Positions 7,649 through 15,723 of a stretch of DNA of 64,000 nt are shown piece after piece (positions within the stretch are counted from its first letter, which is position 1; the number at the start of each line of letters is the position of its first letter). The notes under the pieces were generated by a model. That model saw nothing but the letters and a program-made list of their open reading frames with translations. It did no database searches and was not told the DNA's origin. The DNA comes from Cognatiluteimonas telluris. Lineage in GTDB: Bacteria; Pseudomonadota; Gammaproteobacteria; Xanthomonadales; Xanthomonadaceae. The stretch is from positions 308,019 through 372,018 of the forward strand of contig NZ_JAANOY010000001.1 in the NCBI RefSeq assembly GCF_011320095.1. Direction: 5' to 3'. The position numbers and the translations under genes are program-made.

Positions 7649-8998
7649 CTACGCCAGCGCTTTGGCGAGCGCGCCGGCGAACGCGTCCAGGTCTTCGACG
7701 CGCTTGGTTTCCGTGGTGCAGACCAGCAGCGCATCGTCGAAGCCGGGGAAGTCCTCGCCCAGCGAAACACCGGCGACGATCCGGCGCGCGGCGAGCGCTT
7801 CGATCACGTCGGCGGCGGGTCTGGGCAGCCTCAACGCCAGTTCGTGAAAGTGGACGCGGCCGCCGAACAGCGGCTCGACGCCGGGGATTTTCAACAGGCG
7901 TTCACGCAGCGCGCGCAGGTTGTTGGCCGACGCAGCTGCGACTTTCGCCAGCCCGTCCGGACCGAGCAGCGACATGTAGATCGTCGCCGCCGTCACCAGC
8001 AGGCCCTGGTTGGTGCAGATGTTGGACGTCGCCTTGGCCCGGCGGATGTGCTGTTCGCGCGCCTGCAGGGTCAGGGTGAAACCGCCCTTGCCGTCGAGGT
8101 CGGTGGTGCGCCCGACGATGCGCCCGGGCAGGTTGCGCACCAGCTCCTTCTTGCAGGCGAGGAAGCCGAAGTACGGGCCGCCCGAGGACAGCGGCACGCC
8201 CAGCGGCTGGCCGTCGCCACAGGTGATGTCGGCGCCGGTAGCACCCCATGCGCCCGGGGCCTTGAGCATCGCCAGCGACATCGGGTTGACCACCGCGATC
8301 ACCAGCATGCCGCGCGCGTGGGCGGCGTCGGTCAGCGCGTCGACATCCTCGAGCACCCCGAAGAAATTCGGCTGCGGGACGATCAGCGCGGTGAACTCGC
8401 CTTCGACCGAGGAGAGCGAGGCCGGATCGAGCGAGCCGCCGGGGCACGGGAGCGTCACCACTTCGATGTCCTGCAGGCCGACGATCGACTGCACCGTCTT
8501 GCGGTAGGCCGGATGCAGCGACTCGGGCACCAGCACCCGGCGCGGTCCTTTCTTCGCGCTGCGCTCGGCCATCAGCACCGCCTCGGCCACGGCGGTGGCG
8601 CCGTCGTACATGGAGGCGTTGCTGATGTCCATGCCGGTCAGGCGGGTCATCATCGTCTGGTATTCGTAGATCAGCTGCAGCGTGCCCTGGCTTGCCTCGG
8701 CCTGGTACGGCGTGTAGGCCGAATAGAACTCGCCGCGGCCGACGATCTGCCAGATCGCCGCCGGGATGTGGTGCTCGTAGGCGCCGGCGCCGGCGAAGTT
8801 GAGCACCGCCTCGTCCTGCTTCGCGCGCCCGCGCATCAGCCGGACGACGTCCATTTCCGACAGGCCCTCGGGCACCTTCGCCAGCGACTGCACCTTCAGC
8901 GCGGCGGGAATCTCGTCGAACAGCGCCTCGATGTCGGGCGCGCCGATCGCGGCGAGCATCTCGTGGACGTCGGATTCGGTGTGGGGAATGAAGGGCAT
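7649..8998 (-). CDS. gcvPA: Glycine dehydrogenase (decarboxylating) subunit 1
   Basis: A 449-residue N-terminal half of the glycine cleavage P-protein, in the two-subunit form. P-protein decarboxylates glycine and passes the aminomethyl group to lipoyl GcvH. Family features are [19 protein letters not shown] at the N-terminus, [18 protein letters not shown], a fold-type I aminotransferase core, and [17 protein letters not shown] near the C-terminus. The PLP-binding lysine is carried by the other subunit (GcvPB), so this protein cannot work alone. The length is normal for GcvPA; single-chain GcvP is about 950 residues. It is third in a gcvT-gcvH-gcvPA run and is followed by an intrinsic terminator. 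gcvPB is not in the window and must be elsewhere if the system is functional. Confidence 0.93.
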   Translation of the reverse strand: MPFIPHTESDVHEMLAAIGAPDIEALFDEIPAALKVQSLAKVPEGLSEMDVVRLMRGRAKQDEAVLNFAGAGAYEHHIPAAIWQIVGRGEFYSAYTPYQAEASQGTLQLIYEYQTMMTRLTGMDISNASMYDGATAVAEAVLMAERSAKKGPRRVLVPESLHPAYRKTVQSIVGLQDIEVVTLPCPGGSLDPASLSSVEGEFTALIVPQPNFFGVLEDVDALTDAAHARGMLVIAVVNPMSLAMLKAPGAWGATGADITCGDGQPLGVPLSSGGPYFGFLACKKELVRNLPGRIVGRTTDLDGKGGFTLTLQAREQHIRRAKATSNICTNQGLLVTAATIYMSLLGPDGLAKVAAASANNLRALRERLLKIPGVEPLFGGRVHFHELALRLPRPAADVIEALAARRIVAGVSLGEDFPGFDDALLVCTTETKRVEDLDAFAGALAKALA

Positions 8999-9086
8999 GC
9001 GACTTCCACCTGCGGGTATTGGACTGTGACAGCGGAAAATGACACCGGCCGCGCGTGGCGGCCGGTCGGGTTCGGAGCGGTGCGGC

Positions 9087-9482
9087 TTAGTGGTCTTCGT
9101 CTTCGAGCAGCTCGGCGTAGGCGTCCGGGTCGAGCAGTTCGTTGAGCTGTTCGGGTTCCTCGGCCTCGATCACGAAGATCCAGCCGTCGCCGTAGGCGTC
9201 TTCGTTGATCGTCTCGGGCTTGTCCGACAGTGCGGCATTGACCTCGACGACCTTGCCGGTCACCGGGCTGTAGACGTCCGACGCAGCCTTCACCGACTCG
9301 ACCACCGCGCACGCGTTACCGGCTTCGACGCGGTCGCCGACGGTCGGCAGTTCGACATAGACCAGGTCGCCAAGCAGCCCCTGGGCGTGGTCGGAAATGC
9401 CGATGGTGACCTTGCCGTCGCCTTCGACGCGGGCCCACTCATGGGACTTCAGGAACTTCAGGTCGCCGGGGATCTCGCTCAT
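9087..9482 (-). CDS. gcvH: Glycine cleavage system H protein
   Basis: A 131-residue lipoyl carrier protein that shuttles the aminomethyl intermediate between the P, T and L proteins. The lipoylation site is K65 in [15 protein letters not shown], the conserved motif. The N-terminus [20 protein letters not shown] and the C-terminal [18 protein letters not shown] region match the family. The length is usual. It lies 85 bp after gcvT and 88 bp before gcvPA on the same strand, a probable operon. A purine-rich ACGATG context precedes the ATG; no clear promoter is visible between it and gcvT. Confidence 0.97.
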   Translation of the reverse strand: MSEIPGDLKFLKSHEWARVEGDGKVTIGISDHAQGLLGDLVYVELPTVGDRVEAGNACAVVESVKAASDVYSPVTGKVVEVNAALSDKPETINEDAYGDGWIFVIEAEEPEQLNELLDPDAYAELLEDEDH

Positions 9483-9567
9483 CGTGGGGCTCCGTGCAGT
9501 GGCCAGGCCGGGTCGGGCAGGTCGATGGAAAGGATGCCTAGTCTAGCGAAGCAGGGGCAGCGCGGGA

Positions 9568-10668
9568 TCACATCCCGTCCTGCGGCTTGCCGTCGCGGAC
9601 GAAGGGGAACTTGACCACGCGGACCGGGACTTCGCGGCCGCGGATGTCGACGCGCACGTCGCCCGGCGCGCCGGCCGGGACGCGCGCGAACGCGATCGCC
9701 TTGCCCAGCGTCGGCGAGAACGTGCCGGAGAGGATCTCGCCCTCGCCGTTGGCGGTGAGGACCTTCTGGCCGTGGCGCAGGACGCCTTTCTCGTCCATCA
9801 CCAGGCCGATCAGCTGCCGCGGCGCGCCCGCGGACTTCTGGCGCTCCAGTACCTCGCGGCCGGTGAACGCCCGGCCTTCGTCCAGCGCAACGGTCCATGC
9901 CAGCCCGGCTTCATAAGGCGTGACCGTCTCGTCCATGTCCTGGCCGTAGAGGTTCATGCCCGCTTCCAGACGCAAGGTGTCGCGCGCGCCCAGGCCGGCG
10001 GGCTTGACGCCGGCGGCGAGCAGCGCGTCCCACAGCGCCACCGCCCTGGCTTCCGGCACGACGATCTCGAAGCCGTCCTCGCCGGTGTAGCCGGTGCGGG
10101 CGACGAACAGCGACGTGCCGTCCCTGGCCTTCACTTCGGCGGCGGCGAACTTGCCCAGCTTGCCGGCCGCCTGCGCGCCGTCGGCGTCGAGCAGGCCGAG
10201 CACGCGCTCGCGCGCGGTCGGGCCCTGCACGGCGATCATGCCGAAGTCGCTGCGTTCGGCGACCGTGACGTCGAAGGCCCCGGCCTGCGAACGGATCCAC
10301 GCCAGGTCCTTCTCGCGGGTGGCGGCGTTGACCACCAGGCGGAAGAAGTCCTCGGACAGGTAATAGACGATCAGGTCGTCGATGACCCCGCCCTGTGCGT
10401 TGAGCATCGTCGTGTACAGCGCCTTGCCCGGGACCTTGAGCTTGTCGACCGAGTTGGCGACCAGCCGGCGCAGGAACTCGCGCACGCGCGCACCGGTGAG
10501 ATCGACGACGGTCATGTGCGAAACGTCGAACATGCCGGCGTCCCGCCGCACGAGGTGATGTTCCTCGACCTGCGAGCCGTAGTGCAGCGGCATGTCCCAG
10601 CCGCCGAAGTCGACCATCTTGGCGCCGAGCGCGCGATGGCTGTCGTTGAGGATGGTCTTGCTGGTCAT
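9568..10668 (-). CDS. gcvT: Aminomethyltransferase (glycine cleavage T protein)
   Basis: A 366-residue T-protein. It transfers the methylene group from aminomethyl-GcvH to tetrahydrofolate, releasing ammonia. The start is the ATG at 10668 ([21 protein letters not shown]), where homologues begin; the frame is open 30 codons further up but without family similarity. Recognisable are [38 protein letters not shown] and [20 protein letters not shown]. It is first in the gcvT-gcvH-gcvPA run. A GATAAT box at 10704-10699 would give a leader of about 25 nt, too short for a glycine riboswitch, and no riboswitch motif was found upstream. Confidence 0.96.
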   Translation of the reverse strand: MTSKTILNDSHRALGAKMVDFGGWDMPLHYGSQVEEHHLVRRDAGMFDVSHMTVVDLTGARVREFLRRLVANSVDKLKVPGKALYTTMLNAQGGVIDDLIVYYLSEDFFRLVVNAATREKDLAWIRSQAGAFDVTVAERSDFGMIAVQGPTARERVLGLLDADGAQAAGKLGKFAAAEVKARDGTSLFVARTGYTGEDGFEIVVPEARAVALWDALLAAGVKPAGLGARDTLRLEAGMNLYGQDMDETVTPYEAGLAWTVALDEGRAFTGREVLERQKSAGAPRQLIGLVMDEKGVLRHGQKVLTANGEGEILSGTFSPTLGKAIAFARVPAGAPGDVRVDIRGREVPVRVVKFPFVRDGKPQDGM

Positions 10669-10698
10669 GGGCCGCGCGACTCGACGTGGAAGCCGCAC

Positions 10699-10704
10699 AT
10701 TATC
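10699..10704 (-). promoter_or_regulatory. -10 box of the gcvT promoter
   Basis: GATAAT on the minus strand, 30 bp before the gcvT ATG. The 17-nt-spaced -35 position is TGCGGG, a weak match. It is inferred to drive gcvT-gcvH-gcvPA. Confidence 0.5.
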
Positions 10705-10775
10705 GCCTGTCCGTCCGGCGCCCGCAGGCACGCGCCTGAACATCGCGCGCCGCCGCACGCGAAAGTGCGCAGTGC

Positions 10776-10932
10776 GTAGCCCGGGTAAGCGCAGCGCACC
10801 CGGGGGCTTTGCCCGCGCGCTGGCACATCCCGGATGCGGCCTTCGGCCTTATCCGGGCTGCGGGTTCATCAGCATGGGCGACACGGGCTCGTCGTTCCCC
10901 CCGGTGCGGCCTTCGGCCTTCTCCGGGCTACC
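10776..10932. repeat. Cluster of three CCGGG-type palindromic elements (family A)
   Basis: Three imperfect palindromes lie between gcvT and nfeD: GTAGCCCGGGTAAGCGCAG..CACCCGGGG (10776-10805), CCCGGATGCGGCCTTCGG..ATCCGGGC (10828-10859) and GGTGCGGCCTTCGGCC..TCCGGGC (10903-10929). Related copies occur near 25.4, 35.5, 41.4 and 52.1 kb, always between genes, like REP elements of Xanthomonadaceae. Confidence 0.75.
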
Positions 10933-10942
10933 GTGGCTCGCA

Positions 10943-11371
10943 TCAGGCCGGTTCGACCCGCAGGGTCGTGCCATCGGCGCCGACGACCCGCACTGCGGCG
11001 CCGGCCGGCAGTTCCGGGCCTTCGACATCCCATAGCGCATCGGCGATCTGCACCCGTCCGCGGCCGTTGACGATCGCCCGCTCCAGCGGCACCACGCGCC
11101 CGACCAGTTGCGCCACGCGCCGGTTGAGCAGCGGCTGGTCGCTGCGGGTGCCGCGTCCGCGGAACCAGGTGCGGTAGACCTGGATCGACACCAGCCCCAG
11201 CACCACGAACAGCCCCACCTGCGCCAGCAGCGGCATGGGCAGCAGCAGGACGATCACGAAGGTGACGGCTGCGGCCAGCCCCAGCCACAGCATGAACGCC
11301 CCCGGCGCGAGGACTTCGGCCGCGAACAGCAGCAGCGCCGCCACCGCCCAGGCGAACACGTCCCAGCGCAT
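10943..11371 (-). CDS. NfeD-like membrane protein
   Basis: A 142-residue short-form NfeD protein. Two or three membrane helices lie in the first 70 residues (AWAVAALLLFAAEVLAPGAF, then LGLAAAVTFVIVLLL and VGLFVVLGLVSIQVY), followed by a C-terminal OB-fold region (GRVVPLERAIVNGRGRVQIADALWDVEGPEL). It starts three bases after the stop of the SPFH gene, so the two are cotranscribed. NfeD proteins are partners of SPFH/stomatin proteins in the membrane, and the pairing here is the classic one. The long form carries a ClpP-like protease domain, which is absent here. Confidence 0.9.
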   Translation of the reverse strand: MRWDVFAWAVAALLLFAAEVLAPGAFMLWLGLAAAVTFVIVLLLPMPLLAQVGLFVVLGLVSIQVYRTWFRGRGTRSDQPLLNRRVAQLVGRVVPLERAIVNGRGRVQIADALWDVEGPELPAGAAVRVVGADGTTLRVEPA

Positions 11372-11374
11372 GGC

Positions 11375-12337
11375 TCAGCCCCCCTGGCGCGGCGCCGGCG
11401 ACGGCGCGACCACGCGCGCAGGCTGGCGCTCCATCGCCTCGCGCGCGAGTTCGGCGATGCCGCCGAGCGATCCGATCACGCCGGCCGACTCCATCGGCAT
11501 CATCACGAACTTCTGGTTGGGAGCTTCGGCCAGCGACTTGAAGGCCTCGATGTACTTCTGCGCGACGAAGTAGTTGATCGCCTGCACGTTGCCGCCGGAA
11601 ATCGCGTCGGACACCAACTGCGTCGCCTTGGCCTCGGCGCCGGCCAGGCGTTCGCGCGCCTCGGCCTGGCGGAATGCGGCTTCCTTGTTGCCTTCGGCTT
11701 CCAGGATCGTCGACTGCTTCTCGCCCTCGGCCTTGAGGATCGCCGCCTGGCGGAAGCCCTCGGCCTCGAGGATGTTGGCGCGCTTCTCGCGCTCGGCCTT
11801 CATCTGCCGCGCCATCGCCTCGATCAGGTCGCGCGGCGGCGCGATGTCCTTGAGCTCGATGCGGTTGACCTTGATGCCCCAGGGGTGCGTCGCCTGGTCG
11901 ACCGCGACCAGCACCTTGGTGTTGATCTCGTCGCGCTTGGACAGCGACTCGTCCAGGTCCATCGAACCGATCGCGGTACGGATGTTGGTCATGACGAGAT
12001 TCAGGATCGCGATCTCGAGCGTCGCCACTTCGTACGCCGCCTTGGCCGCATCGAGCACCTGGAAGAAGACGATGCCGTCGACCTTGACCACCGCGTTGTC
12101 CTTGGTGATCACGTCCTGGCTGGGCACTTCCAGCACCTGTTCCATCATGTTGATCTTGCGGCCGATGCCCTGGTAGATCGGCATCAGGAAATGCAGCCCC
12201 GGCGACAACGTGTGGGTGTACTTGCCGAAGGCTTCCACCGTCCACTCGTAGCCCTGCGGCACCATGCGCACCGCCTTGGACACGATCACCACGAACACCA
12301 CCAGCAACACCATCGCCAGCAACGAGCCACTGAACAT
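11375..12337 (-). CDS. SPFH/Band 7 (stomatin, QmcA-like) protein
   Basis: A 320-residue SPFH-domain protein with one N-terminal membrane helix (LLAMVLLVVFVVIVS), the Band 7 domain at about 25-180 (GYEWTVEAFGKYTHTLSPGL, VFFQVLDAAKAAYEVA) and a long helical segment with repeated EAEG units (ILEAEGFRQAAILKAEGEKQ and following). Such proteins form large ring-like assemblies in the membrane and act with NfeD, whose gene follows three bases downstream. The start ATG is preceded by GGGGAG, and a TATACT -10 box sits at 12370-12365. Close in type to E. coli QmcA (YbbK), whose gene is also next to an nfeD-like gene. Confidence 0.92.
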   Translation of the reverse strand: MFSGSLLAMVLLVVFVVIVSKAVRMVPQGYEWTVEAFGKYTHTLSPGLHFLMPIYQGIGRKINMMEQVLEVPSQDVITKDNAVVKVDGIVFFQVLDAAKAAYEVATLEIAILNLVMTNIRTAIGSMDLDESLSKRDEINTKVLVAVDQATHPWGIKVNRIELKDIAPPRDLIEAMARQMKAEREKRANILEAEGFRQAAILKAEGEKQSTILEAEGNKEAAFRQAEARERLAGAEAKATQLVSDAISGGNVQAINYFVAQKYIEAFKSLAEAPNQKFVMMPMESAGVIGSLGGIAELAREAMERQPARVVAPSPAPRQGG

Positions 12338-12454
12338 CGCGCATCTCCCCGGTTATCGGGACCGAGTATAGGCGCGCAGGGCGCTGGACCGCTCCGGCCG
12401 AACCCGCCCTTCCCCCGCGGCCGCCTTCGGCGCGCCGCGCCAGGCGGCGTCCGC

Positions 12455-13423
12455 TCAACGCGTGACTGCTTCGATCCGCGCCCAGGTATCGGCGTCGATC
12501 CGCGCCCCGGCCTCGAGCGCGTCGAGGTTCTGCAGCAGCTGTTCCAGCTTCGTCGCGCCCAGCAATACCGAGGTCACGTGCGGGTTGCCCAGGCACCAGG
12601 CGATCGCCAGCGTCGCCGGCGGGATCCGTAGCTCGGCGGCGATCATGGTGAACGCGCGCGCGCGCTGCAGGCGGGTGGACTGCGGATCGAGCACGCTGCG
12701 CCGCAGCCAGTCGTTGCCCTTCTGCGCCAGCCGCGAATCGGCGGGAATGCTGTCGTTGTACTTGCCGGTCAACAGGCCCGACGCCAGCGGCGACCAGGTG
12801 GTGGTACCCATGCCGAAACGCGCGTAGAGATCGGCGTACTCGACCTCGACCCGCTCGCGGTGCAGCAGGTTGTATTCGGGCTGCTCCATCGCCGGCGGAT
12901 ACAGCCCGTTCTCGGCGGCGAACGCATGCGCCTGCACGATGAGTTCGGCCGGCCACTCCGAGGTGCCCCAGTACAGCACCTTGCCCTGCCGGATCAGGGC
13001 ATCCATCGCCAGCACGGTTTCGGCCACCGGCGTGTCCGGATCGGGCCGATGGCAGTAATACAGGTCCAGGTAATCGACGCGCAGACGCCGGAGGGCGCCA
13101 TGGCAGGCGTCGAAGACATGCTTGCGCGACAGCCCCTTCTGGGTTGGCCGCGGCTCGGCCACCGAGCCGAAGAAGACCTTGCTGGACACGCACCAGCCGT
13201 CGCGCGGCAACCGCAGGTCGGCGAGCACGTCGCCCATGACGCGCTCGGCCTCGCCACGGGCATAGACCTCGGCGTTGTCGAAGAAATTGACGCCGTGGTC
13301 CCAGGCGGCGGCGATCAGTTCGCGCGCGAGACTGCGACCGACGGTGGTGCCGAAGGTGACCCAGGCGCCGAAGGACAACGCGGACAGCTGCAGGCCGGAC
13401 GCGCCCATGCGGCGGTATTCCAT
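12455..13423 (-). CDS. Aldo/keto reductase, potassium-channel beta-subunit-like
   Basis: A 322-residue NADPH-dependent aldo/keto reductase, (beta/alpha)8 barrel. The catalytic tetrad is visible: D49 and Y54 in NFFDNAEVYA, K82 in VSSKVFF and H125 in LYYCHRPDPD. The YRRMGASGLQLSALSFGAW start and GLLTGKYND near the C-terminus resemble the YghZ/Kv-beta branch. The start is the ATG at 13423, where homologues begin; AAGGAG lies 8 nt upstream. The open frame continues far upstream but is non-coding there. Physiological substrate unknown; related enzymes reduce methylglyoxal and other aldehydes. The gene is divergent from the manganese exporter and its riboswitch. Confidence 0.92.
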   Translation of the reverse strand: MEYRRMGASGLQLSALSFGAWVTFGTTVGRSLARELIAAAWDHGVNFFDNAEVYARGEAERVMGDVLADLRLPRDGWCVSSKVFFGSVAEPRPTQKGLSRKHVFDACHGALRRLRVDYLDLYYCHRPDPDTPVAETVLAMDALIRQGKVLYWGTSEWPAELIVQAHAFAAENGLYPPAMEQPEYNLLHRERVEVEYADLYARFGMGTTTWSPLASGLLTGKYNDSIPADSRLAQKGNDWLRRSVLDPQSTRLQRARAFTMIAAELRIPPATLAIAWCLGNPHVTSVLLGATKLEQLLQNLDALEAGARIDADTWARIEAVTR

Positions 13424-13484
13424 CGGTGGCTCCTTCGGCGGCGGGTGCGGCGCGCCAGTGTAGCGACCGCGACGCAGCGGCCGG

Positions 13485-13490
13485 TACAAT
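13485..13490 (+). promoter_or_regulatory. -10 box upstream of the manganese riboswitch
   Basis: TACAAT on the plus strand, about 12 bp before the first conserved riboswitch block. The start site would be near 13497. No good -35 hexamer is seen. Confidence 0.55.
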
Positions 13491-13502
13491 GGCGATTCCC
13501 TC

Positions 13503-13650
13503 CTCCGGGGAGTAGTCCACCCGTCGCCCGCGCGGCGGGGACGCGCGTCAACACACTTGGCCTGCAGGCCATGGCGCGCGTGGGGCAGCGCACAGGCGAT
13601 CGCATCGTCGGTGTCGTTCCGGGCAAGACCGAAGGCAGGCAGCGCGCACC
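13503..13650 (+). promoter_or_regulatory. yybP-ykoY manganese riboswitch
   Basis: The conserved blocks of the Mn2+-sensing yybP-ykoY element appear in order: GGGGAGTAG (13507-13515), a hairpin GTCGCCCGCGCGGCGGGGAC, GCGTCAACACACTTGG (13545-13560), the paired GGCC..GGCC region with ATGGCG, and GGGCAAGACCGAAGGC (13621-13636) closing it. This class binds Mn2+ and turns on efflux genes. It ends about 60 bp before the ATG of a GDT1-family exporter, the expected kind of target. A TACAAT box lies just upstream. Confidence 0.92.
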
Positions 13651-13711
13651 CGGGCCGGGCGGCGTCGCTGTCCGCTTTCGCGTCCACCGTTCGCCTGGCC
13701 CGGAGTGTTCG

Positions 13712-14287
13712 ATGGACATTGCTTCCTTCAGCCCGGCGCTGGTCTCCGCGGGCACCGTCGCGCTGGCCGAGATCGGCGACAAGACGCAGCTGCTCGCCCT
13801 GGTGCTGGCCGCGCGCTTCCGCAAGCCGGTGCCGATCGTTGCCGGCATCCTGGTCGCGACGCTGCTCAACCACGCCCTTGCCGGCTGGCTGGGAACGCTG
13901 GTGGCCCACTGGCTCACGCCGCAGGTGTTGCGCTGGGTGGTCGCGGGCAGCTTCCTGGCGATCGCGCTGTGGTCGCTCAAGCCGGACACGTTGGACGAAG
14001 ACACGCCGGTGTCGGCGCATGGCGCGCTGATGGCGACGGTGGTGGCGTTCTTCCTGGCCGAGATCGGCGACAAGACCCAGGTGGCGACGGTGTTGCTGGC
14101 GGCCAATTACTCGCCGCTGTGGCAGGTGGTCGCCGGGACCACCATCGGCATGCTGCTGGCCAACGTCCCGGTCGTCATCCTCGGCGCGCGCTTTGCCCAC
14201 CGCCTGCCGCTGCGGGCGGCACGGACGGCCGCGGCGTTGCTGTTCCTGGCCTTGGCCGCCTGGGTGGCCTGGCACGGCGTGCGCTGA
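13712..14287 (+). CDS. mneA: GDT1/TMEM165 (UPF0016) family manganese exporter
   Basis: A 191-residue membrane protein with two homologous halves, each carrying the family motif E-x-G-D-K-T: AEIGDKTQLLAL (E20) and AEIGDKTQVATV (E117). About six helices are predicted. GDT1 proteins are cation/H+ exchangers, and bacterial members such as Vibrio MneA export Mn2+. The upstream manganese riboswitch strongly supports Mn2+ export here. The start is ATG 13712 (MDIASFSPAL); the longer open frame runs back through the riboswitch and is not coding. Expression should rise in high manganese. Confidence 0.92.
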   Translation: MDIASFSPALVSAGTVALAEIGDKTQLLALVLAARFRKPVPIVAGILVATLLNHALAGWLGTLVAHWLTPQVLRWVVAGSFLAIALWSLKPDTLDEDTPVSAHGALMATVVAFFLAEIGDKTQVATVLLAANYSPLWQVVAGTTIGMLLANVPVVILGARFAHRLPLRAARTAAALLFLALAAWVAWHGVR

Positions 14288-14402
14288 AGCTGGCGCGCGG
14301 GTCGCGCCCGCGGCCCTGCCCCTGCATCCCGCGCCGGGCTTGCGTGGCGCGGCCGCGACCGCGGCGGATATGCTGCAACCCGGGACCTGTCGGGAAGGCA
14401 CA

Positions 14403-15539
14403 TTGCGCAAATCGACGCCATGGCTTGGCGATGTGCTGGCGACGCTGTTCGCGCAGCCCGATGAAGTCATGCTCGAACTGGGGGCCGGTGGCGAACTGCT
14501 GGTGGCGCGCATCCGCGCCCTGCTGTCCGCGATCTGCCTGCTGCTGCCGCTGACCAGTGCGATCGCGGGCGCGCCGATCAGCGAAACCCTGATCGGGCTG
14601 GCGGCGGCGGTGTTCATCAACATCATGGCGCAACTGTGGCTCGCGCTGGCCCGCAACCCCCGCGCGCACGGCTGGTTGCCGTTCGCCACCAGCACCTACG
14701 ACATCACCACCACCACCGCCGTGCTGGTGCTGCTGGCGCTGGGCGATCGCGCGTCGGGCCTCAACAGCCTGGTGATCTGGGGCTTCTACCCGATCAGCAT
14801 CGTCATGACCGCGCTGCGCAACGACGGCCGGCTGACGCTGTTCGTGACCAGCCTGGCGATCGTGCAGTACGCGATGCTGGTGGTCGCGATCATCGCCTCG
14901 GCGCACACGCCAGAACAACTGGTGTCGGTGGATTACGGCACGGTGTCGATGGCCAGCCAGATCGAACGCGTGGTTCTGTTGCTGCTCACCGGGATGCTGA
15001 CGACGACGATCGTCTATCGCATCCAGCGCCTGGTGGAGCTGTCGGGGCGCGACGGCCTCACCGGTCTGCCCAACCGCCTGTGGCTGCTGCAGCAGATGCC
15101 GCGGATGTTCGATGCCGCGCGCGCCAGCGGCCAGTCGCTGACCCTGGCGCTGGTCGACCTGGACCGCTTCCGCCGCATCAACGAAGAGATCGGTGCGCGC
15201 GACGGCGACCGCGCGCTGCGCCAGACCGCGGCGCTGATGGCGGAAATCCTCGACGCCCGCGAGCACCTGGTGCGCATCGGCGGCCAGGAGTTCGTGCTGC
15301 TGCTGCAATGCCCGATCGGCAGCGGCTGGGAGCGCCTGGACCGGCTGCGGCGCGCGGTCGCCGAACGCCCGTTCCTGCCGGAAGTCGGCGGCGAACCCTT
15401 GCGCATCACCTTCAGCGCCGGCCTCGTCGCCTGGCCGCAGGACGGCGCCGACCTGTCGGGCCTGCTGCGCGGCGCCGACCGCCGCCTGCAGCAGGCCAAG
15501 CGCGACGGCTGCAACCGGGTGATCGCCCGCGACGTATAG
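14403..15539 (+). CDS. Membrane GGDEF-domain protein with degenerate GGQEF site
   Basis: A protein of about 378 residues with several N-terminal membrane helices (about residues 35-190) and a C-terminal GGDEF domain (about 215-375). The domain starts with GRDGLTGLPNR and has LVDLDRFRRINEEIG, the metal-site region, but the signature loop reads GGQEF in RIGGQEFVLLLQ. Active diguanylate cyclases have GG[D/E]EF, so activity is doubtful. Start choice: a TTG at 14403 with GGGAAGG five bases upstream is preferred. The ATG at 14370 overlaps a TATGCT -10 box (14369-14374) and would precede the transcript start. It is 115 bp downstream of mneA. Confidence 0.8.
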   Translation: MRKSTPWLGDVLATLFAQPDEVMLELGAGGELLVARIRALLSAICLLLPLTSAIAGAPISETLIGLAAAVFINIMAQLWLALARNPRAHGWLPFATSTYDITTTTAVLVLLALGDRASGLNSLVIWGFYPISIVMTALRNDGRLTLFVTSLAIVQYAMLVVAIIASAHTPEQLVSVDYGTVSMASQIERVVLLLLTGMLTTTIVYRIQRLVELSGRDGLTGLPNRLWLLQQMPRMFDAARASGQSLTLALVDLDRFRRINEEIGARDGDRALRQTAALMAEILDAREHLVRIGGQEFVLLLQCPIGSGWERLDRLRRAVAERPFLPEVGGEPLRITFSAGLVAWPQDGADLSGLLRGADRRLQQAKRDGCNRVIARDV

Positions 15540-15639
15540 GCGCAGGGCCGGAATACCCCGGCGGCCCAACCGGGCCTCGTCGATGCCATGGCGCGCAACC
15601 CACGCGCACGCCAGGCGAAGGCGCGCTCGCGCATCGCTA

Positions 15640-15685
15640 CCTGCTGCCTGCTGCCTGCTGCCTGCTGCCTGCTGCCTGCTGCCTG
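15640..15685. repeat. Heptamer tandem repeat (CCTGCTG)6
   Basis: Six perfect copies of CCTGCTG (15640-15681) plus a partial CCTG. The array lies in the gap between the GGDEF gene and dusB, ending about 27 bp before the dusB -10 box, so a change in copy number would move sequence at or beyond the -35 position. Confidence 0.95.
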
Positions 15686-15711
15686 CGCTCTGCTGGCCGC
15701 TGGACCCGCCT

Positions 15712-15717
15712 TAAACT
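15712..15717 (+). promoter_or_regulatory. -10 box of dusB, probable leaderless transcript
   Basis: TAAACT lies with only six bases between it and the dusB ATG, and no Shine-Dalgarno is present. The transcript would start at or next to the A of the start codon. Confidence 0.5.
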
Positions 15718-15723
15718 AGGCCC

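Noticed and set aside
10669..10775. Glycine riboswitch upstream of gcvT
   Set aside because: The predicted leader is only about 25 nt and none of the conserved glycine aptamer blocks is present.
12338..13423. Long minus-strand upstream extension (to 14695) of the aldo/keto reductase frame
   Set aside because: Upstream part overlaps the Mn riboswitch and exporter in antisense; homologous start and Shine-Dalgarno are at 13423.
15640..15685. CRISPR-like array
   Set aside because: Direct head-to-tail heptamers without spacers; a simple tandem repeat.
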